This document shows positions 33,729 through 41,497 of a stretch of DNA of 64,000 nt, one piece after another. The position numbers and the translations under genes were made by a program. Each line of letters begins with the position of its first letter. The first letter of the stretch is position 1. Below the pieces are notes generated by a model. That model made no database searches. It had not been told where the DNA came from and saw only the letters and a program-made list of their open reading frames with translations. This stretch comes from UBA6168 sp964508135 (GTDB taxonomy: Bacteria > Bacteroidota > Bacteroidia > Chitinophagales > Saprospiraceae): contig CAZDSU010000013.1 of the NCBI GenBank assembly GCA_964508135.1, positions 1 through 64,000 on the forward strand, given 5' to 3'.

Positions 33729-33829
33729 AGAATGAGGTTTGAGGTATGAAGGTATGAGGTAGGGAGGCTTGTCCATCGTGACATACCTCATACCTCATAC
33801 CTTCACACCTCATTCATACCTCCACACCT
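33717..33829. repeat. Word hairpin (GAGGTATGA) between convergent genes
   Basis: The left part (about 33717-33762) is built of GGTATGA and GAGGT words. The right part (33781-33829) is built of the complement TCATACC. Together they form a long imperfect inverted repeat. The stop codons of both tsaC (33726-33728) and the NarL-type regulator (33814-33816) come from the same AGGTATGA word. It is probably a bidirectional terminator. Confidence 0.8.
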
Positions 33830-34491
33830 CCACCGCTCTTGTTCTTGAAATTGTTGAGGTAAAACCGCATCAATCCCGCCGTGTTTTTGACCTTCAACTT
33901 GTGGATGAGGTTTCTGCGGTGGGTTTCCACCGTTCTGGGGCTGATGAAAAGCAGGGCAGCTATTTCCCTGTTGGTCATTTCTGTTGCAATAAGCTCCAGT
34001 ATTTCCAATTCCCGCTGCGTCAGCGATGATTTTTCAGCTGGTTCTTTGGAAGCAGACGGGCGGCCAATATTCTCGAGCATGGCAAGAATTTTCACCGAAA
34101 TTTCCTTCGCAAAATAGCTGCTTCCAGTGGCAATGGTTTTTATGGCCAGCACCAGCTCCTCTATCGGAGCTTCTTTCAGTACATAGCCCTTGGCACCTGC
34201 CCGCAGCATGTTCACCACATAATCCTCTGTCTCAAAGGAAGTCAGGGCCAATATTTTAGCTTCAGGAAATTCGGCAAGAATCTGCCGGGTGGCAGCGATG
34301 CCATCCATCACTGGAAGGTGGATATCCATCACGATGACATCGGGCCGAATCTGGCAAGCAAGCCTGACAACCTCGTTGCCATCTTTTGCCTCTCCAACCA
34401 TTTCAAAACCCTCTTCTTTTTGCAGCAAGTTGGATATACCTGTACGGAACATCTGGTGGTCGTCGGCCAATAGGATACGAGTATTGCTCAT
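33814..34491 (-). CDS. NarL/FixJ-type response regulator
   Basis: A 225-residue protein. The receiver domain (1-120) has acidic D10/D11 and phosphoacceptor Asp56 (VIVMDIHLPVMDG), with ALTSFETEDYV and GYVLKEAPIEEL. The LuxR-type helix-turn-helix (about 155-215) contains LTQREIL-like LTQRELEILELIATEMTNREIA and ISPRTVETHRRNLIHKL. No adjacent kinase is present, so it is an orphan in this window. The last residues GGGVEV are encoded by the word repeat, suggesting that the original C-terminus was altered by it. Confidence 0.95.
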   Translation of the reverse strand: MSNTRILLADDHQMFRTGISNLLQKEEGFEMVGEAKDGNEVVRLACQIRPDVIVMDIHLPVMDGIAATRQILAEFPEAKILALTSFETEDYVVNMLRAGAKGYVLKEAPIEELVLAIKTIATGSSYFAKEISVKILAMLENIGRPSASKEPAEKSSLTQRELEILELIATEMTNREIAALLFISPRTVETHRRNLIHKLKVKNTAGLMRFYLNNFKNKSGGGVEV

Positions 34492-34818
34492 AGCGATAGC
34501 TTAAAGTGTTTGTTCTAAATTCAAAAAAAATAAAGGCGCAAGCCATTGAAAATCAATGATTTGAAAAAATATTACTAACAGTGTGAGCCAGTAAGAAAGC
34601 AATCGGAACACGAAGAATATCGTCCGTTGCCAAAAAAGGGGGGAAAGTTTTCAATCTGGAACAGGCAAGAAAAGGGCCGAAAAGATTTTCCAAAAAGGGA
34701 AAATTGTGTTGCCTTTCAAATAAAAACGCCTCCAAAAGTACAACTTAAATTGGTGCTGCGCAAATTGCGGCGAAAATCATCCAATGCTTCTTGCTTTGGC
34801 AAAAAAAACAAAGTTTTG
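34492..34818. other. Intergenic region between divergent genes
   Basis: AT-rich. It should contain promoters for the response regulator (leftwards) and aroE (rightwards). An in-frame upstream extension of aroE to 34627 is open but low-complexity and basic, so I do not include it. Nothing else was recognised. Confidence 0.4.
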
Positions 34819-35583
34819 ATGTCCAACAAAACAAGGCGTTTCGGAATAATCGGGTTTCCGCTTTCGCACAGCTTTTCACCGGGCTATTTCACGGCCAAGT
34901 TCGAGCGGGAGGGAATTACCAACTGCCGCTATGAAGCCTACCCCCTACCCTCCCTCGACCAACTGCCAAAGTTGCTTGCCGAAAACCCCAGCTTGGAGGG
35001 CCTCAACGTGACCATCCCGTACAAATCGCAGGTCATCCCCTACCTGCACGAATGCTCCGAAGAGGCCGCTACTATTGGTGCAGTCAATGTCATCAAAATC
35101 AAGGATGGGCATTTAACTGGCTACAATTCAGATGTTTACGGTTTTGAAAAATCGTTGCGCAATTTTCTTCCAAACCCGCTGCCACCTGACCTGAAAGCCT
35201 TGGTGCTTGGCACGGGAGGCGCTGCCAAAGCGGTGCGGTTTGTTTTGCGAAAAATAGGTGTTCCTTACCTGCTGGTTTCCCGGCAGCCAAGCCTAAAACA
35301 CCTTGTTTACGGGGGAATTTCTCCTGAAATCTTCCAATCTCACCACCTCGTCATCAACACCACTCCGCTCGGCATGGCCCCAGGCCTAAATACCTGTCCA
35401 CCAATACCTTATGAGTTGTTTACACCCTCGCACTACTGCTACGACCTTGTTTACAACCCCGAAAAAACCCGCTTCCTCGCCCTCGCCGAAGCCGCCGGGT
35501 GTCCCATACAAAATGGACTTTCCATGCTATATTTGCAAGCAGAACGGGCCTGGGAAATTTGGAATACGGAAACAAGTTATTGA
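34819..35583 (+). CDS. aroE: Shikimate dehydrogenase
   Basis: A 254-residue NADP-dependent enzyme reducing 3-dehydroshikimate in aromatic amino-acid synthesis. The start ATG 34819 gives MSNKTRRFGIIGFPLSHSFSP with the shikimate-binding SHS motif. The catalytic Lys69 is in GLNVTIPYKSQVI and Asp105 in TGYNSDVYGFE. The nucleotide-binding loop is VLGTGGAAKAV. LSMLYLQAERAWEIW is the usual C-terminal helix. The stop codon lies in a TTATTGAG word that begins the inverted repeat before rpiB. Confidence 0.95.
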   Translation: MSNKTRRFGIIGFPLSHSFSPGYFTAKFEREGITNCRYEAYPLPSLDQLPKLLAENPSLEGLNVTIPYKSQVIPYLHECSEEAATIGAVNVIKIKDGHLTGYNSDVYGFEKSLRNFLPNPLPPDLKALVLGTGGAAKAVRFVLRKIGVPYLLVSRQPSLKHLVYGGISPEIFQSHHLVINTTPLGMAPGLNTCPPIPYELFTPSHYCYDLVYNPEKTRFLALAEAAGCPIQNGLSMLYLQAERAWEIWNTETSY

Positions 35584-35657
35584 GTTATTGGGCGATTGGG
35601 TTATTTGCAGGATTTTAACCCAATAACCCAATAACCCAATTGCCCATTAACTCAATA
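35578..35657. repeat. Word hairpin (TTATTGGG) between aroE and rpiB
   Basis: The arms 35578-35605 and 35630-35657 are complementary with two mismatches in 28 bp. They consist of TTATTGAG, TTATTGGG and their complements. The left arm contains the aroE stop; the right arm ends 2 bp before the rpiB start codon. Confidence 0.85.
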
Positions 35658-35659
35658 AA

Positions 35660-36091
35660 ATGAAAATAGCAATCGGCTGCGACCACGCAGGTTTTCCTTA
35701 CAAGGACAGCATCATTTCCTTGCTGAAAAAGCAGGGCATCGGAGTGCTTGACTTTGGCACAAACTCCTCACAGTCAGTGGATTATCCCGATTTCGTCCAC
35801 CCAACGGCTACGGCAGTGGAAACGGGCAAGGCTGACCTTGGAATCGTGCTTTGCGGCAGTGGAAACGGGGTCGCCATGACCGCCAACAAGCACCAAGGCA
35901 TCCGTTGCGCACTCTGCTGGAAGGTGGAACTCGCCGCTCTCGCCCGTCAACACAACAATGCCAACATGCTCGCCATTCCCGTCCGCTTCGTGAGCAAAAA
36001 AATGGCACTGGCGATGGTTAAAACTTTCTTGGAAAGCGAATTTGAAGGGGGAAGGCATGAAGGAAGGGTCGGAAAAATTGCTTGCACTTAA
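35660..36091 (+). CDS. rpiB: Ribose-5-phosphate isomerase B
   Basis: A 143-residue RpiB/LacAB protein that interconverts ribulose- and ribose-5-phosphate in the pentose phosphate pathway. Motifs are MKIAIGCDHAGFPYKD (phosphate and substrate contacts), DFGTNSSQSVDYPDF, VLCGSGNGVAMTANK with the catalytic Cys, and NANMLAIPVRFVS. The length is standard. It lies downstream of aroE, separated by the word hairpin, and converges with the CDF transporter with a gap of only 5 bp. Confidence 0.95.
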   Translation: MKIAIGCDHAGFPYKDSIISLLKKQGIGVLDFGTNSSQSVDYPDFVHPTATAVETGKADLGIVLCGSGNGVAMTANKHQGIRCALCWKVELAALARQHNNANMLAIPVRFVSKKMALAMVKTFLESEFEGGRHEGRVGKIACT

Positions 36092-36096
36092 AATGC

Positions 36097-37086
36097 TCAC
36101 CCCTCCAACCGATGCTTGTTGTTCAATGAAATATTCCCCACCACCCATTCCACCCTTTTAACAAATGCGGCCTTCCGCTCCGGGCAATCCTGTTTGGAGC
36201 AAATCTGGCAGGAGAAATCGAGGCAGCCGTCCGTGTGTACGAACATTTCCACGCTTTCGCCATATTTTTCTTTGACCAATCGGTCAATTTTGTCCACTTC
36301 GACATGGGCTTGGTGAACATTCAGGTACCAGGGAACCGTGAAGTGAAAATCGAGGTGCAGCACGCTGCCGTACTTGATGATGCGGAGGTTGTGTACGTCC
36401 ACCCAGTTCTCTTCCCGGTGTTCGTTGAGGGTGGCCACAATCAGTTTCAGCAGGCCCTCGTCCACCTCGTCCATGATGCCAGCGATGGAACTTCGCACGA
36501 TTTTAAGGCCGGTGAAAATGATGACGAACGCAAAAACCAGCGCCACCACGCTGTCCACCCACACCCAGCCCGTGAAGCGCATCAGCACCAGCCCGGCGAT
36601 GATGCCAATGGAAGAGTAAGTATCCGATTTCAGGTGTGTGCCACTGGCGATGAGGGCGAGCGAGTTGTTTTTCCTCCCACGTTTAACAGCAAGGAAGCCC
36701 ACCCCAAAATTGACTGCCGCCGCCACCCCAACGAGCAGGATACCAAAATCCAAACTGCCGATTTCATGCGGGTGCCGGAGGTTGTTGATGGCCTCGTAGA
36801 TGATGACCAGACCAGCTACCGCAATCAGTGCGCCCTCGATACCTGCCGAGATAAACTCGACCTTCCCATGCCCATAGGGATGCTCGGTGTCCCGTGGTTT
36901 TGCTGACAAAATCAGGCTGTAAAGTCCGATGAAGCTGGCCACCACGTTCACGGTGCTCTCCAGCGCATCGGTGAGGATGGCGACCGATGAGGTGATGTAC
37001 CAGGCCACGATTTTGATGACGAAAAGCACCAGACCGACCCCCACCACGAGCTTCTGGACATTGAGGTTTTCTTTCGATGCGGTCAT
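36097..37086 (-). CDS. CDF-family cation efflux protein
   Basis: A 329-residue membrane protein with six hydrophobic segments. The metal-site sequences are LTDALESTVNVVAS in the second helix and GTHLKSDTYSSIGI (H-x3-D) in the fifth. HPYGHGKVEFISAGIEG is the family signature between helices. The cytoplasmic domain (about 205-300) has VDVHNLRIIKYGSVLHLDFHF. The C-terminal tail adds a Cys cluster (CLDFSCQICSKQDC), an unusual extension that may bind metal. The exported ion (zinc, iron or manganese) is not decidable by eye. Confidence 0.93.
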   Translation of the reverse strand: MTASKENLNVQKLVVGVGLVLFVIKIVAWYITSSVAILTDALESTVNVVASFIGLYSLILSAKPRDTEHPYGHGKVEFISAGIEGALIAVAGLVIIYEAINNLRHPHEIGSLDFGILLVGVAAAVNFGVGFLAVKRGRKNNSLALIASGTHLKSDTYSSIGIIAGLVLMRFTGWVWVDSVVALVFAFVIIFTGLKIVRSSIAGIMDEVDEGLLKLIVATLNEHREENWVDVHNLRIIKYGSVLHLDFHFTVPWYLNVHQAHVEVDKIDRLVKEKYGESVEMFVHTDGCLDFSCQICSKQDCPERKAAFVKRVEWVVGNISLNNKHRLEG

Positions 37087-37098
37087 GGTTTTTGAATT

Positions 37099-37360
37099 GT
37101 TATTGAGTTATTGGGATATTGGGATATTGGGATATTGGGATATTGGGATATTGGGTTATTGGGTTATTGGGTTATTGGGTTATTGGGTTATTGGGTTATT
37201 GGGTTATTGGGNNNNNNNNNNNNNNNNNNNNNNNNNNNNNNNNNNNNNNNNNNNNNNNNNNNNNNNNNNNNNNNNNNNNNNNNNNNNNNNNNNNNNNNNN
37301 NNNNNNNNNNNTTATTACGCAATTGAAATATCTCAATAACCCAATAACCCAATAACTTAA
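37099..37360. repeat. TTATTGGG/ATATTGGG tandem tract interrupted by an assembly gap
   Basis: The left side is more than a dozen 8-bp words, first ATATTGGG and then TTATTGGG, running into the N gap. The right side has the complement CCCAATAA words, so the two sides form an inverted repeat around the gap. Open frames through it give an artificial GYWDIGIL repeat. Confidence 0.85.
37212..37311. other. 100-N assembly gap
   Basis: Exactly 100 N, a conventional placeholder of unknown true length. It falls in the middle of the 8-bp word tract. Confidence 0.99.
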
Positions 37361-38034
37361 TTCTCAATTAGCCGCAGGGCTTCCCGTTTGGTAAGCGATG
37401 CGAGTTGGGGGTTTTCTTGGACAAAATCGGTGACGCCCTGCGGGTCGGTGCGGGAGTGCTGGCGCAATGCCCAGCCAGCCCCTTTTTGCAGGAAAAACTC
37501 CTTCGAACTTGCCACTTGGAGGATGTATTTCTTCATCAAATCAAAATCCGTTTTGTCGCGGTAGGTGAGCTGGAAAATGAAGCAGACCCGCTGCAACCAG
37601 AAATTGCCGGAGGCCATCCACCGCTCCGTGACGGGCACGATGAGTTGCGGGTGCTTTTTGAAATGGATGCCCACAAGCTTGGCCAGCCAATCCACTGTGT
37701 CCCACCAACTTTTGGTGGTGATGAGTTCTTCGTAGAAATCAATGAACTCGGCGGGCTGCTTTTTCAGTGTTTTTTGCACCATTTCGAGTGCGAAGTAGTG
37801 CAGTTCCCGATGAACGTCATCAAAGGAAAGCCGAGCCAACGACTTCAGTTCCTCGCCTTCCAGAATGCCTTTTTCTTTAAAAATTTCCTTGGAAAGTTCC
37901 ATCCAGCGTCCTGCCTTCAGGCCGTAGAACTCGAACTGGTTGCGCATGTACCGCATTTGGCCGAGGGCCGTTTCCTGGTCGCCTTTTTCCAGAAAAATGG
38001 ATTGAACGTGTTGGAGGTATTGCATCTTTTCCAT
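37357..38034 (-). CDS. AlkD-like DNA alkylation repair protein
   Basis: A 225-residue all-helical HEAT-like protein with the AlkC/AlkD hallmarks YMRNQFEFYGLKAGRWMEL, KSWWDTVDWLA (the Trp-Trp-Asp that flanks the lesion) and FFLQKGAGWALRQHS. The family excises or responds to N3/N7-alkyl purines without base flipping. The start codon lies in a GGAGAATGGA word stretch. It starts 13 bp downstream of the DUF4836-like gene on the same strand. Its 3' end abuts the 37099-37360 word tract. Confidence 0.9.
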   Translation of the reverse strand: MEKMQYLQHVQSIFLEKGDQETALGQMRYMRNQFEFYGLKAGRWMELSKEIFKEKGILEGEELKSLARLSFDDVHRELHYFALEMVQKTLKKQPAEFIDFYEELITTKSWWDTVDWLAKLVGIHFKKHPQLIVPVTERWMASGNFWLQRVCFIFQLTYRDKTDFDLMKKYILQVASSKEFFLQKGAGWALRQHSRTDPQGVTDFVQENPQLASLTKREALRLIEN

Positions 38035-38046
38035 TCTCCATTCTCC

Positions 38047-40074
38047 TCAAATCTTCGCCCCGCCAATCACCTCCAGGTACATGTCGTTCACGAAGTTGAA
38101 AAACTGCTGGAGCGCATTGGTGTCTTTATTGGTCATGTTGAGGAACATTTCGCTGTCCACCGAATTGCCCACTTTTTTCGAGGAAGTCATTTCCATGCTG
38201 TAAAACTCCTTGCCGATGTTGTTCAGATAGCCCATCATGCCGATGTTGCTGCCGGACTGGCTGCCCGCTGCTGCCCGGAGGGTGTTGGGGATATTCCAGT
38301 AAACGACCGAGGCGCTTTCGCAAAGGCGTTTCTTGTGGTTCTTCGGCAAACGCAGCTTTTTGGCGAAGCCGTTCTCCAAGTTCTGGCGCATGAGGTAGGC
38401 GTTGTTGGTAAAAATGAGCAGTCCATCGTGTTTTGCCAGAAAAAACTCCATGCCGTCCATGCCCGGCAGCGCCATCCGGTAGAAGCTGCCCTCCTGGGTC
38501 AGCACTTTGCTGTGCAGGCCGAGGTCAATGAATTTTTGGATGTCCTTGCCATTGCCGTAGGAAGCGAGGGCGGTGAAAATGGGCATCTCCTTCATCACGG
38601 TGGTGTCCCTTGTAGTGAAGTTGAAATCGGCGTCGTAGTCGTAGGTTTGGGTGGTCATCGCCACGGTCTGGATGCCAGAGACGGCCAGCATCAGGTCGCC
38701 TTTTAGTAGGTTGCCAACGGCGTCCTCGTCAATGAAAATGCCCAGTATCTTCATCATGTCGGCAGCCATTTCGCCGTACTGCGGCGTGGCAGCGAACATC
38801 TTGTAGAGCAGCGCCTTGCTCTCCTCGATGGTGTTTTTGATGTTGTAGTTGAGGTAAAAATAGCCGAACATCTCGTCGCCGCCCTTCACGTAGCGCAGGA
38901 ATTTCTTGTTGAACTTCGTGTCCAGCGCCCGGCTGTAAAACTTTTTCATGTCATCGTTGAAAAACATCTGGCTGCGGATAGCCATGCGCCCGTCCTCGAA
39001 GTTGAGACCCATGGAGAGGTAAGTATCGCCGTAGAACACGTCCATCATGCCACCCATTGCTTGGGCAAAGCCATTTTGGGGCAAAATTGTCATGGGTGGA
39101 TAGGCTACCCAGCCTCCAGTTTTGGAATTGGTTTCGGTAAAAAAGCCGTAGTCAATCCAAACATGCACGTCGTCCGTTTTGCCCTTGGCCATTGCGAAAC
39201 GCTCGTTGCGGGCGATGGGCTGCAAAAAATCCTTGTTCAGTACCTTCACTGCCCACCCAAAAGCAGCAGTGTCTGGCTCTTCCACCCAATCGAGGCCATC
39301 GAAGTCAAATACATCGTATTCCTCCTGCCCGTACTGAAGGGTGTCAGCTTCCGGCATGGGCGTAACATCCTCCACCACTTCCTCCTGCTCAATAATTGGC
39401 TGATCCTGTTCAATGATTTCCTCCCAATCAACGCCTTCCTCGGCATAGGTGGTGTCGAGCAAAACTGGGTCTTCCCAGCCTCCTGCATCGCCGTAGTCCC
39501 AGGTGTTGACGTCTGGGTTGATGCCTGCCTGCCGGATGACGTTGATAACGACCTCCTCGTTCCAGGCAAAAAGCTCGTCGCCTTTCTGCCATATTTTAAG
39601 GGCTTCCTGTTCGTTCAAGTTGGGTAAGTATTCCTCCTTTTTCAGGACTTGAACGGCAGACTCGTAGCGCACCTTGTCGCCAATTTTCTGCACGAAAGTC
39701 AGGTAGGTGTCGAACCCAACTTTTTCCACGAAAAAATAAAAAGGTTCCTTGGTATCAAAGCCAAGACTGACAGGGTCGGTGAGGAGTTTGCCCAAGTACT
39801 CCTGCTTGCTCGTATCGTTTTCCAGCCCAGGGGTTTTGTTCATTTCCTTGAGCATTGCCTGGTAAAAATCGTATTGCTGGAGCTGGGCCAGGTTCACCTT
39901 TTTGTCGAGATTTTGGAGGTTGACCGTGATGACCACATCGGCGGTGGACGGCACATATTTCAGGGCGGTTTGGCCAAAAGCAATTTCAGCAAGCGACAAA
40001 AAAAGCAGCACTAACAAGCTGTTTTTAATGGAATGCAGGCTGCATTTTGGCGAGTTTTTTTTAAAAATATTCAT
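38047..40074 (-). CDS. DUF4836-like secreted protein
   Basis: A 675-residue protein with an N-terminal signal (LLVLLFLSLAEIAFGQ). The region ALKYVPSTADVVITVNLQNLDKKVNLAQL, the pattern of tandem alpha/beta modules and DGMEFFLAKHDGLLIFTNN resemble the DUF4836 family common in Bacteroidota. A very acidic low-complexity insert lies at about residues 195-260 (EEGVDWEEIIEQDQPIIEQEE...). Its function is unknown. It is probably periplasmic or cell-surface, and it is transcribed between the 245-codon lipoprotein gene and alkD. Confidence 0.75.
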   Translation of the reverse strand: MNIFKKNSPKCSLHSIKNSLLVLLFLSLAEIAFGQTALKYVPSTADVVITVNLQNLDKKVNLAQLQQYDFYQAMLKEMNKTPGLENDTSKQEYLGKLLTDPVSLGFDTKEPFYFFVEKVGFDTYLTFVQKIGDKVRYESAVQVLKKEEYLPNLNEQEALKIWQKGDELFAWNEEVVINVIRQAGINPDVNTWDYGDAGGWEDPVLLDTTYAEEGVDWEEIIEQDQPIIEQEEVVEDVTPMPEADTLQYGQEEYDVFDFDGLDWVEEPDTAAFGWAVKVLNKDFLQPIARNERFAMAKGKTDDVHVWIDYGFFTETNSKTGGWVAYPPMTILPQNGFAQAMGGMMDVFYGDTYLSMGLNFEDGRMAIRSQMFFNDDMKKFYSRALDTKFNKKFLRYVKGGDEMFGYFYLNYNIKNTIEESKALLYKMFAATPQYGEMAADMMKILGIFIDEDAVGNLLKGDLMLAVSGIQTVAMTTQTYDYDADFNFTTRDTTVMKEMPIFTALASYGNGKDIQKFIDLGLHSKVLTQEGSFYRMALPGMDGMEFFLAKHDGLLIFTNNAYLMRQNLENGFAKKLRLPKNHKKRLCESASVVYWNIPNTLRAAAGSQSGSNIGMMGYLNNIGKEFYSMEMTSSKKVGNSVDSEMFLNMTNKDTNALQQFFNFVNDMYLEVIGGAKI

Positions 40075-40186
40075 TGATTGAAGGATTTAACAGCTACAGT
40101 TAAAATAGTGATTGGGCAGGTTTGGTGCTTCCGTCAAACATACAGCAAAACGGCTGCTTATGCAATGAGTTGCAAGGATTGGCAGC

Positions 40187-40220
40187 CCATTCTCAATTTT
40201 CAATTCTCCATTTTCCATTA
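40187..40220. repeat. Word tract GGAGAATTGAAAATTGA
   Basis: Minus strand: words of the form AATGGAGAATTGAAAATTGA abut the TAA stop of the 40218-40877 gene. The same word family lies at 38030-38046 and 46125-46150. Confidence 0.6.
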
Positions 40221-40877
40221 AAAAGTCACCGTATCCGACAGCGTCGCCGTCCCTTTCATCAGTTCGGAGAGGGGTAAGGTGAGCATCACGGCCTTGCCGC
40301 TGGGCGAAAGTTGCGCCTTCGGGTGACCCACCTTTCGGATGCTCCGGTCGAAACGGTAGATGCTGGTCATGGTCGCCGACTCCAGCGCGTAGCGCTGCAT
40401 GGAAGGCAGTTCCCCGAACTCCTTGGCCTTGGGTGGGTAGCTCGAAAACCGCCTGAACTGGCCGTTGCTGTACCCAAAACCCAACTTGCCGGAAGCGGCA
40501 TGCTTGCCTTCTTTGTCATATTCCTTGGCCACCAATTCCATCGCTTTGTTCAGTGCCTCCACGTGCGCAAACCGCCCACTGACCGTGAAAATATAGTTCG
40601 ACCAGTCGCTCTTCGTCATCACGGCGGACATGCCCGGCACAGCGCCCATCATGCTTTTGATCTTGGCCAGCGAAGCCTCCACGTCTTCTTTTTTCGGCAC
40701 TTTATAACCCTCCACCGACCCCATCGCCATGTACTTGGCCACGTTTTCCTTGCTCTGGCTCAGGTTCACAACGAACGATACCTCGCCGCTGCCGTCGGCC
40801 TTCATGTTCACCTCCTCCCGGATTTCGAAGCAGCCGGAGAGGAAAAGGGCTGCCATGAGCATTGCTAAAATTCTCAT
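40218..40877 (-). CDS. Lipoprotein of unknown function
   Basis: A 219-residue protein starting at ATG 40877 (MRILAMLMAALFLSGC, lipobox at Cys16); the longer frame upstream is the word tract. The mature region begins FEIREEVNMKADGSGEVSFVVNLSQSKENVAKYM, a pattern of Bacteroidota lipoproteins in which a short beta-rich start resembles LppM-type membrane-associated domains. The end carries HPKAQLSPSGKAVMLTLPLSELMKG. Function is unknown. It precedes the DUF4836-like gene on the same strand by 143 bp. Confidence 0.75.
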   Translation of the reverse strand: MRILAMLMAALFLSGCFEIREEVNMKADGSGEVSFVVNLSQSKENVAKYMAMGSVEGYKVPKKEDVEASLAKIKSMMGAVPGMSAVMTKSDWSNYIFTVSGRFAHVEALNKAMELVAKEYDKEGKHAASGKLGFGYSNGQFRRFSSYPPKAKEFGELPSMQRYALESATMTSIYRFDRSIRKVGHPKAQLSPSGKAVMLTLPLSELMKGTATLSDTVTF

Positions 40878-40880
40878 TAT

Positions 40881-40974
40881 CGTTGAATTGCTGAATTGTT
40901 GGATTGCTGAATTATTGGATTGTTGGCTGTCGTTGTGCGAGCAACAATCCAACAATAAAACAATCCAACAATTA
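40881..40974. repeat. Word hairpin (ATTGTTGGA)
   Basis: Left part: GAATTGTTGGATTGCTGAATTATTGGAT-type words (split as ATTGCTGA, ATTGTTGG, ATTATTGG). Right part: CAACAATCC and CCAACAATT complements. They form an imperfect inverted repeat between two minus-strand genes. Confidence 0.75.
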
Positions 40975-41271
40975 GCGAAAGTACATCAGCACCGCCCCGA
41001 ACAGCGTAATCAGCGCAATGAGCACTGACGCCATTCTGATGGAATATTGGATATGGTTGGAGAAATCGAGGATGTCCTGCCGCATGTGGGGGTATTTTGG
41101 CAGCACCTCCGCCTCCATTTTTTTTCGGTTAAACAGGTGCGCAGCGCCGAACTCCACCCGATTTTGCACCAGCCGCTTGTAGGTCTTGAGCACTTTCGCC
41201 CGAAAATAGACATTGATAAACAGCATGGCAACAAACAAGCCTATGAGGAGAAATGCGAGTATTTTTAACAT
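40972..41271 (-). CDS. Small membrane protein with two transmembrane helices
   Basis: A 99-residue protein starting at ATG 41271. The first helix is LAFLLIGLFVAMLFINVYF and the second MASVLIALITLFGAVLMYF. Between them lies a basic/amphipathic region (KVLKTYKRLVQNRVEFGAAHLFNRKKMEAEVLPKYPHM) predicted to face the cytoplasm. It resembles the DUF485-like/universal-stress small membrane proteins in layout only, so I make no family call. The last codon overlaps the edge of the word hairpin at 40974. Confidence 0.65.
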   Translation of the reverse strand: MLKILAFLLIGLFVAMLFINVYFRAKVLKTYKRLVQNRVEFGAAHLFNRKKMEAEVLPKYPHMRQDILDFSNHIQYSIRMASVLIALITLFGAVLMYFR

Positions 41272-41384
41272 CGGTGTCTTCGTTATTTTTTGCAAAAGTA
41301 CGTGGTTGGGGCAAATCGTTTGAGGAGTTTGATGGGTTTACTTGTTTGGTGGGTTTGTGGTATTTTTGCTTACTGTATTGTTTA

Positions 41385-41474
41385 ACGCAAAGGCGCAAAG
41401 TTTTTCACGCAAAGTCGCAAAGCGCTCGTCACAACACTTTGCGGCTTTGCGTGAAAAACTTTGCGGCTTTGCGT
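41385..41474. repeat. Word hairpin (CGCAAAG), 38-bp arms
   Basis: The arms 41385-41422 and 41437-41474 are complementary with two mismatches in 38 bp. They are composed of ACGCAAAG(G/T)CGCAAAG repeats with a 14-nt loop. It lies between divergent genes, 23 bp upstream of the patatin start codon, so it would form in the 5' leader of that transcript. Confidence 0.9.
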
Positions 41475-41497
41475 GAATTCCATCACCAAAAATCAGC

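Noticed and set aside
37111..37326. GYWDIGIL repeat protein
   Set aside because: It is an artefact of an 8-bp tandem word read through in frame and interrupted by N bases.
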